Shown here piece after piece: positions 46,343-57,776 of a stretch of 64,000 nucleotides of DNA (its first letter is position 1; every line of letters starts with the position of its first letter). The notes under the pieces are model-generated. The model was not told the DNA's origin and made no database searches. It saw only the letters and a list, made by a program, of their open reading frames with translations. This DNA comes from Oidiodendron maius Zn. Taxonomy: Eukaryota; Ascomycota; Leotiomycetes; Myxotrichaceae. The stretch spans positions 682,001 to 746,000 of the forward strand of contig KN832872.1 in the NCBI GenBank assembly GCA_000827325.1, in the 5' to 3' direction. The position numbers were made by a program, and so were the translations under genes.

Positions 46343-48099
46343 ATGGCTACACCAAATCTTCTCCAGTCAACTTATAAACGACGAAGACTTGACAATGGGA
46401 CCGACCCAATACTATACCCCTGTATTCCTGAGTCCGCCCAAGACCTCGAACAGAATCGGGAATTCCATGTCCCAGATTACTGGTATAGCAGTGTAAAGAG
46501 CCGACTTGTTCAAAGTGAGTTGCATGTACCAGCTTTAATCTTTGACTACGTTGGCACTGACACGATAACAGGAATAGAGTCTGCCGCTTGGGGTCCAGCC
46601 GATGTCGCGGCAGCTAAGGCGTGTGTTGTGCCTTTAGTGACGGTCGAGAACGAAGCTTTGATAAGGACTTTTCACCCATTTCTTGCCCACTCAGATCAAG
46701 TTTGGGCGTTCCAAGAAATGACTGGTAATGTCATATGGGGAGCATATGTCTCTTCAAATACTTGTATTGGTCATACTCACGCAGGGGGCCGGGAAATTCA
46801 TATTCTTCCAACTGGATTCGGGCCAGAGCGATTAATTCATCAATTCATTGAGAGAACAATCCCAATATGCCGATTGATATACCCACGACGAATGTTAACA
46901 GCCTTAGATATCACAGCTATCAAGGCCGCATTCCCATTATCAATTGGTATACGTGTTCTAATCACTGGTTTTGCCGTGATGCTTTTCCAGTCCAGAACTG
47001 ACATGGAAAGGACCTGGAAAGGCGGTATTACACATGATATAGGAGGCCTAATGGTATCGTATGATATAATACCGGTAAAACCGTCTATTGAGACAGGCCT
47101 ATATATTGCTAGCCAGCCAGACACCTTCGAATCACGTGGATGCATAGGGCTTAAGATCCGTCGCCAAGATGGAAGTGATGCAATAACGACAGTCACTCAT
47201 GGTTTTGTCAAGCTCCCAGATTGTCCCCAAGTATTCTTACGCCTAGCCGATTGGCTTGTCCGTGCCAAATACTTTCTCTCAAGATTTATATCACCGAAAG
47301 ATACAGGAATTATGCCAGGGGAATTTCAAATAAGAGAAGAGCTCACTACATCACCATTAGGTAAAAGAGTTTACCTTGCAGGCTCTGCTGAAATGGCATG
47401 TCTATTTGTTCTAGCAATACCTTTATTAATCAAACTATGCTAACTGGCTTCTCTTACTAGATTGGAACCATCACAACAAGCTTTGATAATCCAAGCTCTG
47501 TTTTGCCATATCCTGCGGGATACCGACATGACCTGTCTCTTATAACTGGACCAGAATTGCCTGATATTGTCAGCCCGCCTGGGGTTGGGGTAATTGACGA
47601 CTGGGCAAGTTATGAAGATGCCCTTGACGGTTGCCCGGTTTTTGCATCTCGTTTTGATGTCCGTGTTAACAACAATAAACTTGAGCAGGGAATAATTGCT
47701 ACTGGAGCCACCAAAGCAGCAGTAGTCCAAGGTGCAGAGTACTTTTGGGGTTCTCGAGCAGTATCTGCCTCGTTGCTATGGCGAACAGAATGGGACAACG
47801 TTCCGCTCCCAGGATTTTCCGGATCTGTGCTCTGCTTAGGCCGCCCAGGCGATGCTAAAGTTGGTGCAGTCGTCTTTCAAAACTACGAGACGCCAATAAA
47901 AGAAACCCAAGTGTTAGGAGAAGGAAATTTGAAGGGCAAGAGTGGGTGGACCATAAAAGGTGGGTTCCTTTTGCCACAGGAGATTCGAGAGAGTACAATT
48001 GTGAGTGGCATGCCAAGGGATGATAGAAACTTTCACAGTGTTCCTACTCGAAATACATCCAAGAGCAGTGGCCGGCGCGTCTTCACTGATCAGCATTAA
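46343..48099 (+). CDS. Putative trypsin-fold protein of unknown function
   Basis: About 567 residues from ATG 46343 (MATPNLLQSTYKRRRLDNG). Exon 1 ends near 47,407 and exon 2 runs 47,461-48,099; the intron has a good branch and acceptor (GCTAAC, CTTACTAG) but a weak donor (GTTCTA), so the junction is uncertain. The second exon holds PLPGFSGSVLCLG, close to the catalytic Ser loop of chymotrypsin-like proteases (GxSGS), followed by a strand like KVGAVVFQNYE. A matching His is not certain in the visible sequence. There is no signal peptide and a basic N-terminus. Large, poorly characterised proteins of this sort occur in accessory regions of filamentous fungi. It may be an inactive protease fold. 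Confidence 0.6.
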
Positions 48100-48313
48100 A
48101 GTAGTATTCAGCATAGCACTTTGTTTCCGGCATCCTCAGTGTCTTCTGCCTACAGAGTAACATGAATTGCATTTATATTTATGAAGGAAATGACGTTTGA
48201 AAGAAGATTGTGCATTCTGCTAGGCCTGTCTAAACTCTGTGCTTCGACATGTCCCTCCAAGGCCACAGCCAAACCAAATCCCCTTTCCTATTCCGCTCCC
48301 CCCCCCCCAACTG

Positions 48314-50011
48314 TTAGATATGCCGCACGCTATTACTGTCGCTATACGTCTTCGGAGTATCCTCGTCGCTGACATAACGATCGCCCTCAGGACCGATACG
48401 TTTATATGTAAACAATTGTCCACCGCCGTGGGGCACGTCATGCCAGCGATCAGACTTTTCACGCGAGCTTATTAGCTGCTTTCTCTCATTCTGTGACATG
48501 ACGAAAAATCCGCCATTTTCGACAACGTCATCAGGTCGCTCTACCACTTCTAGAGCATTGACCCATCGACCAGGATTTTCTGCATTTAGCGGCCCGATCG
48601 AGGGCTGGCTGACCTTTTCTAGTGCTGTGGGCATCCCCCACTCAAACCATTCTATACACCGATCAACTTCCCTAAGCATTTTCTGCACGCCTGGATTTCT
48701 TTTATGGAGACTTGATTGGTAAGGATTCCCACCATATACTTGGTAGATATCCTCTAATGCCTCTTCTAGCCACTCTTTAGTAGCAGAGCCATCCCTTACT
48801 GCCTTTAGGATCTCTCCAACGCGGAAGACGCAGTTATTTAAAGTATCGACAATGCGATGCGCCTCCTGGCATGCTCTGCTTCCTTCTTGATAAGAGCGGG
48901 CATTTATCACCCGAAGCTTTATGTGATTCCTATCTGACTCGCTGAGGTGTGACGAGGGGTTGGTAAGCGGTTGCTGTTGTTGTGCACGTTCGTACATCGC
49001 TACCGAAGGCGCATAGCTGAATTGCTCATCTGTAGGAATATACCCTGGTAATCGTTTCTCTGGTACATATTCTGCAGGATCTCTATAATTTTTCAAGGTC
49101 TTGCCTTGTAGTGGTGGCTTTCCAGCGGGCCAACCACAGCGTGGACAATCGTGGATGTCACTCTCATAGCCAACTATGTAGATGTCTTGATCAGGGGGGG
49201 TTGCCATTGGCATTTTGCCTGCTAGTGGACGGGCCGCCGTTGTATTGTCGTCATCTTTAAGCATTTCTTGGATAGGATCCTCGTCGATGGCAGTTAGGGA
49301 TTTGGCTTCTGGACTGCCTTTATGGGTTACACCATCTCCCATCTCTGTGCCATGTCCCATCTCTGCGCATTTGATAGTATAGCCGGCCGGGGCAGACTGA
49401 GCCATAGTATCGCCAAGGGATCCCCCACTGCTGTCACTAACGGCGTCATGACCGAGGACGACTACGCCTTGATCGAGGTGAGATGTGTCGTGGCTAATGA
49501 GATTAAGACGGCCATCGGGCGTGTCAACGTCGGGCGTCACGGCGCTGGTAGCAACCTCACTGCTAGGAACAAAGATCACACTCTTGGCGTACTTTCTTAT
49601 CTTCTCCGGAGATAAATCTCCCGAGAGGAGGATATCCGCCCTCCCTAACTGTGAAATCCTCGCAATTTCCCCCGTGTCGGTAAGTCCAGGGTGGCCGCGC
49701 GGTGGCCGATCATGTCTTACATACCCTTTATCATCGAAGTCGTTTGGCCATAATCGGTAGCGCTCCATGCTGGCGATTTTCTCTATTGCTTTCAAAACGG
49801 CCTTATCGCTTAGGAGACAATTGACCGGGAACCCCTTTCTGCCGCTCTTGTCATAGTACTTGTCCGCCGTAATTATTGGCAGACGGTTTGGATTGTACAA
49901 AACCGGACTTTGTGCCTTAGCCGTAGCCACTTGCATGTCATTTCTTGGCCGTTTTCCACCGCCTTCATCGGATGTGCCTTCTAGGCTTCTCTTAAATGTG
50001 TTGGACTGCAT
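48314..50011 (-). CDS. Hypothetical protein, 565 aa
   Basis: Intact intronless frame from ATG 50011 (MQSNTFKRSLEGTSDEGGGK). The N-terminus has a KRPRND stretch compatible with a nuclear signal. A mid-region DCPRCGWPAG may be half of a zinc-binding site. The C-terminal 220 residues are helical (SYQEGSRACQEAHRIVDTLN; WLEEALEDIYQVYGG) and Trp-containing, so folded. No family is recognised. It converges on the trypsin-fold gene with a 200-base gap. The intact state of so long a frame within the island indicates that it is a functional gene or a recent arrival. Confidence 0.6.
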   Translation of the reverse strand: MQSNTFKRSLEGTSDEGGGKRPRNDMQVATAKAQSPVLYNPNRLPIITADKYYDKSGRKGFPVNCLLSDKAVLKAIEKIASMERYRLWPNDFDDKGYVRHDRPPRGHPGLTDTGEIARISQLGRADILLSGDLSPEKIRKYAKSVIFVPSSEVATSAVTPDVDTPDGRLNLISHDTSHLDQGVVVLGHDAVSDSSGGSLGDTMAQSAPAGYTIKCAEMGHGTEMGDGVTHKGSPEAKSLTAIDEDPIQEMLKDDDNTTAARPLAGKMPMATPPDQDIYIVGYESDIHDCPRCGWPAGKPPLQGKTLKNYRDPAEYVPEKRLPGYIPTDEQFSYAPSVAMYERAQQQQPLTNPSSHLSESDRNHIKLRVINARSYQEGSRACQEAHRIVDTLNNCVFRVGEILKAVRDGSATKEWLEEALEDIYQVYGGNPYQSSLHKRNPGVQKMLREVDRCIEWFEWGMPTALEKVSQPSIGPLNAENPGRWVNALEVVERPDDVVENGGFFVMSQNERKQLISSREKSDRWHDVPHGGGQLFTYKRIGPEGDRYVSDEDTPKTYSDSNSVRHI

Positions 50012-50481
50012 GTTTATGGTGTGGTGACTCTATTAAGGCCAAGGATGAGAGGTAACGCAAAAATAGTCTCTAATGGTAGAGGAGATAAGCGTGCTGTGCT
50101 CTTTTAATCGATGGCTATAATGCGTTAGGCTGCCATGTAAATCAATGTAATGGATTTGACACATCTATCGAGAATCGAAAGGGATGTGCTACTACTTACA
50201 TGTAGGTTGGCGATTTAATAATAGGTTCAAGCAACGACTTAGAGAGATGTAGCTGCGAGGCGTAAGTAGGTGGAACCTAAGTTAAGAAGAGAGAGAAGAG
50301 AAGAGAAGATGATGTATTTTGTGTTAATCATCTAAACAATTAAGTTACTCAAATTTTACATTCTTAGCGAAATTTAAGACGACTTGCTTGAAGTGATTCA
50401 CTTATGGTAGAAAAGCAGCCTAGGTCTAACCTATAGAACACAAAGAGCAATACGAAGGGCGTTTCATCTCACAAGTGCACT

Positions 50482-50610
50482 ATGTTCGCTATGCCTCTAG
50501 TCATTGATCTGACCGGGGATAATACCACACTTAACCCTGCCCCGCAATTCATTGATCTGACTAAAGACGATGATGACGATGTGCTGGTTAGACAAAGTGA
50601 ATTTAACTAA
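50482..50610 (+). CDS. Microprotein with two SUMO-interaction motifs (candidate)
   Basis: A 42-codon ATG frame encodes MFAMPLVIDLTGDN...PQFIDLTKDDDDDVLVRQ. Both VIDLT and FIDLT followed by acidic residues are classic SUMO-interaction motifs. It stands alone in a TA-rich spacer between the 565-aa orphan and the cupin gene, and may be the first exon of a longer gene. No downstream exon with matching character was found. Confidence 0.4.
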   Translation: MFAMPLVIDLTGDNTTLNPAPQFIDLTKDDDDDVLVRQSEFN

Positions 50611-50611
50611 C

Positions 50612-51642
50612 GCCTCGCTTCCCCTATTTAGAGTGCCTAAAAAGGGTGGTAAATGCAGTAAATGAGACACTTCTTCTTCTCTCTCTTTATAGAGTTAAAT
50701 CTAATGGTTGTGGGTTTTAAGCATTACCTGATAGTACTTATAATAGCTTATAGATTAAGCCTAGACATATCCGGCCGTGTATTAAGATATGCAATCTGCT
50801 TCTGACTTTGGTTAAAGACCTTATGAACATAAGTATAGAACATAATTCTAATTTATTATATAACTATTTGAACAATTTAAATCTATAACGGTACTTGAGA
50901 TCGCTGAACATGAGTGCATCCTCTGATTGGCGCATGATACAATGCTTTACACCGTATCCGGCCAAGTTCTCAGGCCTTAGCGTTACATATTAAATAGAGA
51001 AGAGTAAATAACTACATCGAACATGAAATGTATGCATCATGTACTGGACTTCTATAAATTCAATGGTTGGTACGTGATAGAAGTCTCTGATCTTGGATGA
51101 TGTGCTGCTGTGGGCGTTAGTCTGGATGAAGGCTCTTCGTTACGGGAAAAGCATGTGGTATGCAAGCCTGTCCACAGTAACTAACAAATACGCTAGGACT
51201 CATGGAGTAGGCATAAGCCGTGAACATCTTCTATGCGCAGCTTCGGCTTCGCATCGCCTACCCGTGTGCATACGCGGGGTCACTTGGCCAAGGATTTGTA
51301 CGATCAACCCTTCAAAGGGAATTTGTATCGAAAATACAAGCCATTCTATCAAGGCATCATAAAAATTTAGCTAATATATCCTAAGAGCCTCTCTTCTCAT
51401 ACAACAGATCGGTATGCTAGCCAAGCACCATATATTTTATACCTATTGTGAACATCACGACTTTTGATCGCTTATATAACCATTCCGACTTTGTGAACTT
51501 GATAAACGAGCGCTTTATGACGACTTCCTACTGTCTCTTTATAGCAAACTCATCGAGTAAAGCAAAATTGAAGCCGACAACTTAGCTACATCTCATCATA
51601 CTCAATTTTATTTTAGTGAGCTCGCTGCCGTCCAACTAAAGG
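50612..51642. other. Spacer at the right edge of the island
   Basis: TA-rich, with chance frames only (for example 51,093-51,362). It includes the promoter of the cupin gene, and composition returns to normal at its end. Confidence 0.4.
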
Positions 51643-52195
51643 ATGGCAGATATTCACGAAGGCCATAATCCCAGTATTCCCACAGATGAATGGAAAAACA
51701 GTGGCGTGCGCGTCATTCCAGCCGACTCCCTCGACTCCAATACAGCCCAGACCCCAGGTGCGAGACTTCCTTCTCCATTATCCAAACCATCTGACAAACA
51801 TAGGCATGTCGCGAGCAGCCGCCATAAACTTCGCTCGTGTGGGAGCGCAGAAGCTCTGGGCCGGCACCGTCACGATCGACGCTGGCGCCAAGACCGGTGC
51901 GCATCACCACGGGCACTTGGAATCCGTGATCTACGTACTCAGTGGCAAGGCGCGGATGCGATGGGGCGAGAAACTGGAGTTTGTGGCCGAGGCTGGTCCC
52001 GGGGATTTCATCTTCGTGCCGCCGTACGTACCGCACCAGGAAATCAACGCCTTAGAACAGGAGGAGTTGCGTTGTGTTTTGATGCGCAGTGACGGAGAAG
52101 CTATTGCTGTTAATCTCCCAGACCTCGAGCCGGTTGAGAAGCCTGAGGGTGTGAGGTGGGTAGATCCGACGCATCAGCATTTGCCTCGCACGTGA
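51643..52195 (+). CDS. Cupin_2 domain protein
   Basis: Two exons, 51643-51757 and 51804-52195, joined in phase 1 across a 46-base intron; 168 residues. Cupin motif 1 is GAHHHGHLESVIYVLSG, with three His and a Glu as metal ligands; motif 2 is GDFIFVPPYVPHQEIN, with the fourth His. The fold is a small beta-barrel binding Fe, Mn or Zn. Similar single-cupin proteins include dioxygenases and isomerases, so the reaction cannot be named. The N-terminal 38 residues are not part of the barrel. Confidence 0.9.
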
Positions 52196-53156
52196 TGGTT
52201 TAGGGTGCTGGAAGGGAAGAAGGGAAGCATTGATTTGGAGCTAGTAGAACTGCAAGTTGCAGAGAGATACATCTAATTTGATTTAACAAATGAGACTGGG
52301 CAAATCCCGATACTGCGTCTCTCAGGTTGTCATTTGTAAAGTCTCATTGCAACAGCGTTCACGGGAATGCCCGGTCCTTCCAGGCAGAGATTAAATATCA
52401 GGCGCGTGAGATTTGTGCGGACTTGTCTTCAATGTATATATTCGAGAAGAGATATCCTGTCTCCACAAACCTATTGAAAATACATCTGGACCCGCCAGGA
52501 TACCAAATGCAATGGACATAGCGAGCGTTCCAGTGGTGGAGGACAGTGAGGTGGTGAGGCCGGTGGTAGAATGTGGGAAAGGCACCTGTAGATATATACG
52601 TCTTTAAAATCTCTGTCTAGGGATTTATAGGTGATTAAACCCGGCTCTCTGGTTTACTCTTGGAGGTTTTAGTCCTAAATATTACGAGCGTGATTTTGGG
52701 TTTAGTTTTCGTACTTCTGTTACTTTCTGGCAATATTTGCGAGCAGCAAGGGAATAGAACACACTCGGCGATTTCACGCCATTTTCAGGGACGAGCGCCA
52801 CGTTCCTGACTAGCATATCTAGGGCAGTCAGGCCCGAAACCATGTTCGCTTTATTTTGAACGTTGGGGCTGGTCTTGCCAAGCTTTGGCATTAGTATAAT
52901 TAGGATCTAGAGAGGAGAGAGACTGACAAAACTCATGCCTGGTGATTGATATCGAACTTCACCAGTTGAGCTGTAAGACCGATGAAGTGAATTAGACAAC
53001 GTAATTCGATATAATGAGTTACTGTTGTTTAGTTATTTATTAAAATTAAGTCACTAGGGAAGAATATCCCGCTGACCTCGGGCACTAAGTACTGTACATT
53101 ATATCGGAGAGGAGTTATTTTTGGGCCTTGAAGGATTTTATTATTGATGTACACAG
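52196..53156. other. Intergenic
   Basis: 3' flanks of the cupin and tannase genes. Short frames only, no repeat or RNA gene seen. Confidence 0.5.
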
Positions 53157-54755
53157 CTAAGACTTGAGGCCAAAAGAAGTGGCACAAGTGTAGCTGCTCG
53201 CGGAGTTGGGATTGCCCTTGCCGTCGTATTTCGATACAAGCGGGTACCGACAAATACTGTGGTTGACGACCTCCCCGTTCACGTCAACGTACTGGCCAGC
53301 CAAGGTCTCGGGGGCTTTGCCATGTTCTACCCAGGCAACAAGAGCATCAAGCGGATCAGTTGGGTAGGGTCCATAGCCTCCACCGCAGTGGTTCACGCCT
53401 GGAGGAAGATACAGCCGAAAGAATTCATCTACAGCAGTCGTGCCACCCATGACAGCCTCTACTCGCTGGCGGTAGTTTATAGTTCCATGAGGGAAGATAA
53501 TGTTATCACCTAACCCGTGCCAAGTTATCATCTTCCCGCCGGATTTACGGAATCCGGAAAGATCGGGATTGTTGGAGCTGATGATCCAGTCAAATTCAAA
53601 GTTCGCTTGAGCGAATAGCTGGGCAAATTCCGAATAGGTAATCTGAGAAGTGTCGTATGCCGGATCTCTCTTTAGAAGGTACCTGATGAAATTATCCGAG
53701 AGAGGTGATGGGGTGGCAGTCGTCGTGCCATTGGTGGTGACGACCTCGATATCACCAGGATAGAGACCGTTAAACCCCGTTCCAACATTCTGACCATACC
53801 AGAGCTTCACTCCAGAAGGCGTCGTGGGGCCATCAAGAATCTTTTGATATATACGTGCTGTAATACTGGTGATAGTGACCTGCTTCCCGTCACACGTAAT
53901 TCTCTCCCCAACTAGGCAATAAGGATCGAACGCGCAGCCCTGGACGTTGCTGATGATGCCGTCCTCAACTCCATCTAGCCCATCGCACTGCGCAATACTG
54001 GCATTGATAAATGCCATAAACTCACACTGGCTCGGAATGTACTTCTCTTGCATCATGACAACATATGGCCATTGAATTGCCGTACCAAGACTAGGCGTGT
54101 TCGCAGCCGGTGCAGCAGCGAGAATTCCATCATAGTCGTCTGGGTACATCTGAGCCTGGACCCAACCCTGACGACCGCCAGTTGAGCACCCATTCCAATA
54201 TGAATACTTTTGAGCTTTGCCGTAATATGCTTTAATGATAAATTTAGAAACGATTGTCATGTCATGTATTGATCGGTAGGCGTAGTCGGTAAATAGGGGC
54301 CAATTGATCTGGCCGTCTGGCGTGAGAGTTTGAGGATTCAGCACAAAACCACTACCGATATTGCCACCATCTGTTTGTGACGTTGCATAACCTGCCGCAA
54401 CTGCTGGAGCGAGGGCAAATTCCCCCTCTCCGCTGGAATATCCACCACCTCCTGTGGCTTGGTAGCGCCCGTTCCAATCCTGCGTTGGTAGCCATACTTC
54501 AACTGCAACCGAATCGTTCGCGCCCGGATGCGTGAGGATAACTGAAACGTTGCAGAAGTTAAGGCCTGATATTGGCCCAGGCACTGGTGGAAGCGTAAGT
54601 ACGGTGGCATTCGTCACTGTAAAACCTGTGACCGAGATGACCTCTGCTCCGGGCACCTGGAGGCCATGGCCGTGGATAGAGGAGCAAGGATCAGCTGCAA
54701 TTGCGGAGGTAGCTAACAAGGACGATGCAGTGGCTAGCTGTAGAGGCTTGACCAT
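53157..54755 (-). CDS. Secreted tannase / feruloyl esterase family protein
   Basis: 532 residues, intronless, ATG 54755. The N-terminus MVKPLQLATASSLLATSAIA is a signal peptide with cleavage expected after AIA. Family motifs: GGGGYSSGEGEFALAPA; NGCSTGGRQG, with the nucleophilic Ser and a Cys that forms the special disulfide; WHGLGDNIIFPHGT, with the Asp; and PGVNHCGGGYG, with the His and partner Cys. A calcium-site-like DGLDGVEDG is also present. The CS-D-HC triad is complete, so the enzyme should be active. It releases ferulic or gallic acid from plant cell wall or tannin esters outside the cell. Confidence 0.95.
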   Translation of the reverse strand: MVKPLQLATASSLLATSAIAADPCSSIHGHGLQVPGAEVISVTGFTVTNATVLTLPPVPGPISGLNFCNVSVILTHPGANDSVAVEVWLPTQDWNGRYQATGGGGYSSGEGEFALAPAVAAGYATSQTDGGNIGSGFVLNPQTLTPDGQINWPLFTDYAYRSIHDMTIVSKFIIKAYYGKAQKYSYWNGCSTGGRQGWVQAQMYPDDYDGILAAAPAANTPSLGTAIQWPYVVMMQEKYIPSQCEFMAFINASIAQCDGLDGVEDGIISNVQGCAFDPYCLVGERITCDGKQVTITSITARIYQKILDGPTTPSGVKLWYGQNVGTGFNGLYPGDIEVVTTNGTTTATPSPLSDNFIRYLLKRDPAYDTSQITYSEFAQLFAQANFEFDWIISSNNPDLSGFRKSGGKMITWHGLGDNIIFPHGTINYRQRVEAVMGGTTAVDEFFRLYLPPGVNHCGGGYGPYPTDPLDALVAWVEHGKAPETLAGQYVDVNGEVVNHSICRYPLVSKYDGKGNPNSASSYTCATSFGLKS

Positions 54756-56029
54756 TGTGACCCGGACGAAAGCCACTGACTTCACTTATGTTTTAGAGGA
54801 ACTGACAATGGAATTGATTGTATATTTCAGGGCGAGCACGTTGACTATATACAAAACCATACAACACCGGGGATAGTCTCAACGAACAGTGCACCGTGGG
54901 TTTCGGGGTATTGAGAGCCCGACTCTGTACGAGTATCCCTAGGGACAGAGGAAAGGACTTACGGAGGAACCGGGTGACTCCAGGCACCCACTGTACTGGC
55001 TGCACAGCAGAGCAATCGACGGTTAAAAACAAATTAGAGGCTGAGATTTGTAGGTTGTATGAGTTGAACCATGTTACGGTGACGTAGCGCGGAGGAATTC
55101 AAAGATACCAACTCCGCGCAGAGTTTGTTTGTCATGTCAACAGAGCGGGGAAGTAATTATCTGACGGAGGGATATTGACTTCCCAAAACGAATCGTGGTT
55201 AGCGCCAGACAGCAGAAAGTAAGCCGGCATGTTGGGTCGGTGAGAATCTTTGCCGAAACATCCCTTTTGGTGGCACAGCATGAGCCAGACCTGCCCAGAG
55301 CCAGAGGTATCAGGGGCGCGGGAGATGAAAAGATGCATGGCGAATGCGAAGATACATCCCATGGTGGGAATCTTTTCTACGCACGGCATGAATCCGTCAT
55401 CGCCCTGGCTTGTAGGATTCCGCACTTTGCGCTTACCAGCGAAGAATCGGATTTCAGATTGCGTCTTGGAGTAAGAATGGCGTCCTCCCGGGGCTAGAAG
55501 GGCTTTGGCTCCAGGCTACCCTCCGCGTAGGTTGGACGACAGCTGGACATCGCAGAGGCGTTTGGGGATAGAAAGAACAGTGTCCCCGCATGACATGGAT
55601 AACGATTCGTCCTATGCAATTGTGTCAAGTGCGATGAAGAAACATTACCAGAGGGCCCAGATTATGCATATATGTGAATAAGGGTTGCTAAGGAGGTGGA
55701 ATTTAAGAAGTCCAGCTGGTTGAGGAGCCAATATGCGGAGGAAATATGCCTGAGGTACTAATTCACGTGCCAGTTGCCCAGGTGATCCTAGCGGCTGGAT
55801 AAGGCTATCTTAGCGCGCCGACCCTCTTAAAAAAAATCAACCTTGAAGCTCAGTAGAGAGATCTCGACAAATTCTTCCTGCGCAACACCGCCTTCTTCTC
55901 TTTCGGACCCAAGATTGAAGACCACCAATTCTTCGCGGCACGCGTCCATTTCTCATCTCTCTACCTACAAAGGATTTATCGGTCTTTTGTTGCGAGCATC
56001 TGCTACACACAATTAAATTCCTAGCTTCA
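54756..56029. promoter_or_regulatory. Divergent promoter region, tannase and FKBP genes
   Basis: About 1.3 kb without a convincing gene. Frames at 55,132-55,497 on both strands show no domain. It should carry both promoters, but no specific element stands out. Confidence 0.45.
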
Positions 56030-57776
56030 ATGCCTCTCCTACCTGGTAAGTGGTCCCGCTTCAACCTCAGCTACTTTTCATGCGATCTGACCTGGATTCA
56101 GTCGCCCTTTACGGGCTTGAAGTCCCATGCGGCGACATTCTTGTCCCTGCTGTCCCTGACTTCCCAGCCACTGTAAGTAATAAAATCGCGAGCCTCTGCC
56201 GCTTCAAACTCCTCGCGGATCCAGTAAAACTGACATATCATGATTTTAGTTCCGCATTACTATGGCTGCAATTGATCCTAGTGAGCCAGCCGAACTAGAT
56301 GAGAATTCCAATGAGCCCAGTCGTCCTCGCGCCACTTTGAAACTCGTCCGTCAAGCGGACGACGATGATGATGAGGACAGAGAGGAATATATGCGCGCTC
56401 TGTTGGGCGATAGTGATAGTGAGTCCGATGAGGATGGCGAGAGCGACGAGGAAGAAGCCAATGGTGGCCCAAGTGACCCTTCCAAGTCCAAGAAGGCTAG
56501 AAAGGCTGCAGCTCTCAAACAGCTCATGGAGTCCATCAACGCCGGCAGCGAATCCGATGAGGAAATGGAAGATGCCGCGGAGGGAGTCAATGGCACCGCT
56601 AAAGCGGATAAGAAGGGTAAGGCAAAGGCTAGTAGTGACGACGAAGAGGATGAGGATGGGGATGAGGACAGTGACGATGAAGACCTCGAGCTTGAGGAAT
56701 TTGTCCTTTGCACCCTTGACCCTGAGAAGGAAAGTACCCACAATATAACCCATATTGCTCTCACTAACATATACGCAGAGTTTCCAACAACCTCTCGACA
56801 TCACTGTGGCTGAGAACGAGCGCGTTTTCTTCAAGGTGTCTGGCACTCATACAATCTACCTTACCGGCAATTATGTTATCCCTGACGATGATGGCCACAA
56901 CCATCATCACGAGGTCTATGATTCCGATTCTGATGAGGAAGGAGACTATGACCTGTCACCTGACGAAGACGAGCTTGAGCTCGATCTAGATGACGAGGAG
57001 AGTGATAATCTAGACGAGTTGGAGGATCCCCGCATCACTGAAGTTGACACCGATGATGAAGAAGCACCGGAGCTTACTAAAGCCCAGGATAAGAAGGGCA
57101 AGAATAAGCGCTCCGCTGATGAGCTCGAGGATGGCAACTCCCTTGATGATATCATGGCTAAGTCACTGAAGCCCGAGGTTGACGATGAGACGAAGCTTAG
57201 TAAGAAACAGCTGAAGAAGCTCAAGAAGAACAATGGAGAAGCCGCTGCATCGAAGACCGCCGAGCAGGCCAAGGATAACCCATCGGCTAAGGGCGATAAG
57301 AAAGTTCAATTTGCCAAGAACCTCGAGCAGGGTCCATCTGGCTCAGCCAAGGCCACCGAAAATGTCGCAGCTGGCAATAAGACCAACAATCCAAGGACGG
57401 TACAGGGCGTTAAGATAGATGACAAAAAAGTTGGTAAAGGCCCAGCTTGCAAGAAGGGCGACAAAGTTGGCATGCGATACATTGGCAAACTGACAGATGG
57501 CAAAGTTTTTGATTGTATGTCTTAGAAGTGTTCCCACTGCATCTATATCTGATTACTAACTTGAAATTAGCGAACAAGAGTGGCAAACCGTTCTCTTTCA
57601 AGCTCGGAACCGGCGAGGTGATTCAGGGGTGGGATATCGGTGTTGCTGGCATGTCGGTTGGCGGTGAACGACGCATCACCATTCCTGCAAACCTTGCATA
57701 CGGCAAGAAAGCCCAGCCTGGAATTCCAGCCAACAGCACATTGATTTTCGATGTCAAGCTGCTTGAAATCCACTAG
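56030..57776 (+). CDS. FPR4: Nucleolar FKBP-type prolyl isomerase (FPR3/FPR4 type)
   Basis: Peptidyl-prolyl isomerase and histone chaperone of nucleolus and nucleus. Exons: 56030-56045, 56102-56172, 56250 to about 56,739, about 56,780 to 57,514, and 57,571-57,776. The start MPLLP plus [20 protein letters not shown] is the family N-terminus. A nucleoplasmin-like domain contains [12 protein letters not shown], then [19 protein letters not shown]. Long acidic tracts ([25 protein letters not shown]) and Lys-rich segments follow. The FKBP fold ends the protein (GKVFDS, then [19 protein letters not shown] and NLAYGKKA). The junction of exons 3 and 4 cannot be joined in frame with standard GT-AG sites; it is off by one base, so an assembly indel or an unusual splice site is likely. 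Yeast has two paralogues, so the symbol is only one of two possible. Confidence 0.9.

Noticed and set aside
45883-46377. 164-codon frame before the trypsin-fold gene
   Set aside because: It overlaps the better-supported ATG frame at 46,343 in another frame, and the translation has no recognisable domain; possibly 5' leader.
51093-51362. 89-codon frame left of the cupin gene
   Set aside because: Low-quality translation in TA-rich DNA with no features.
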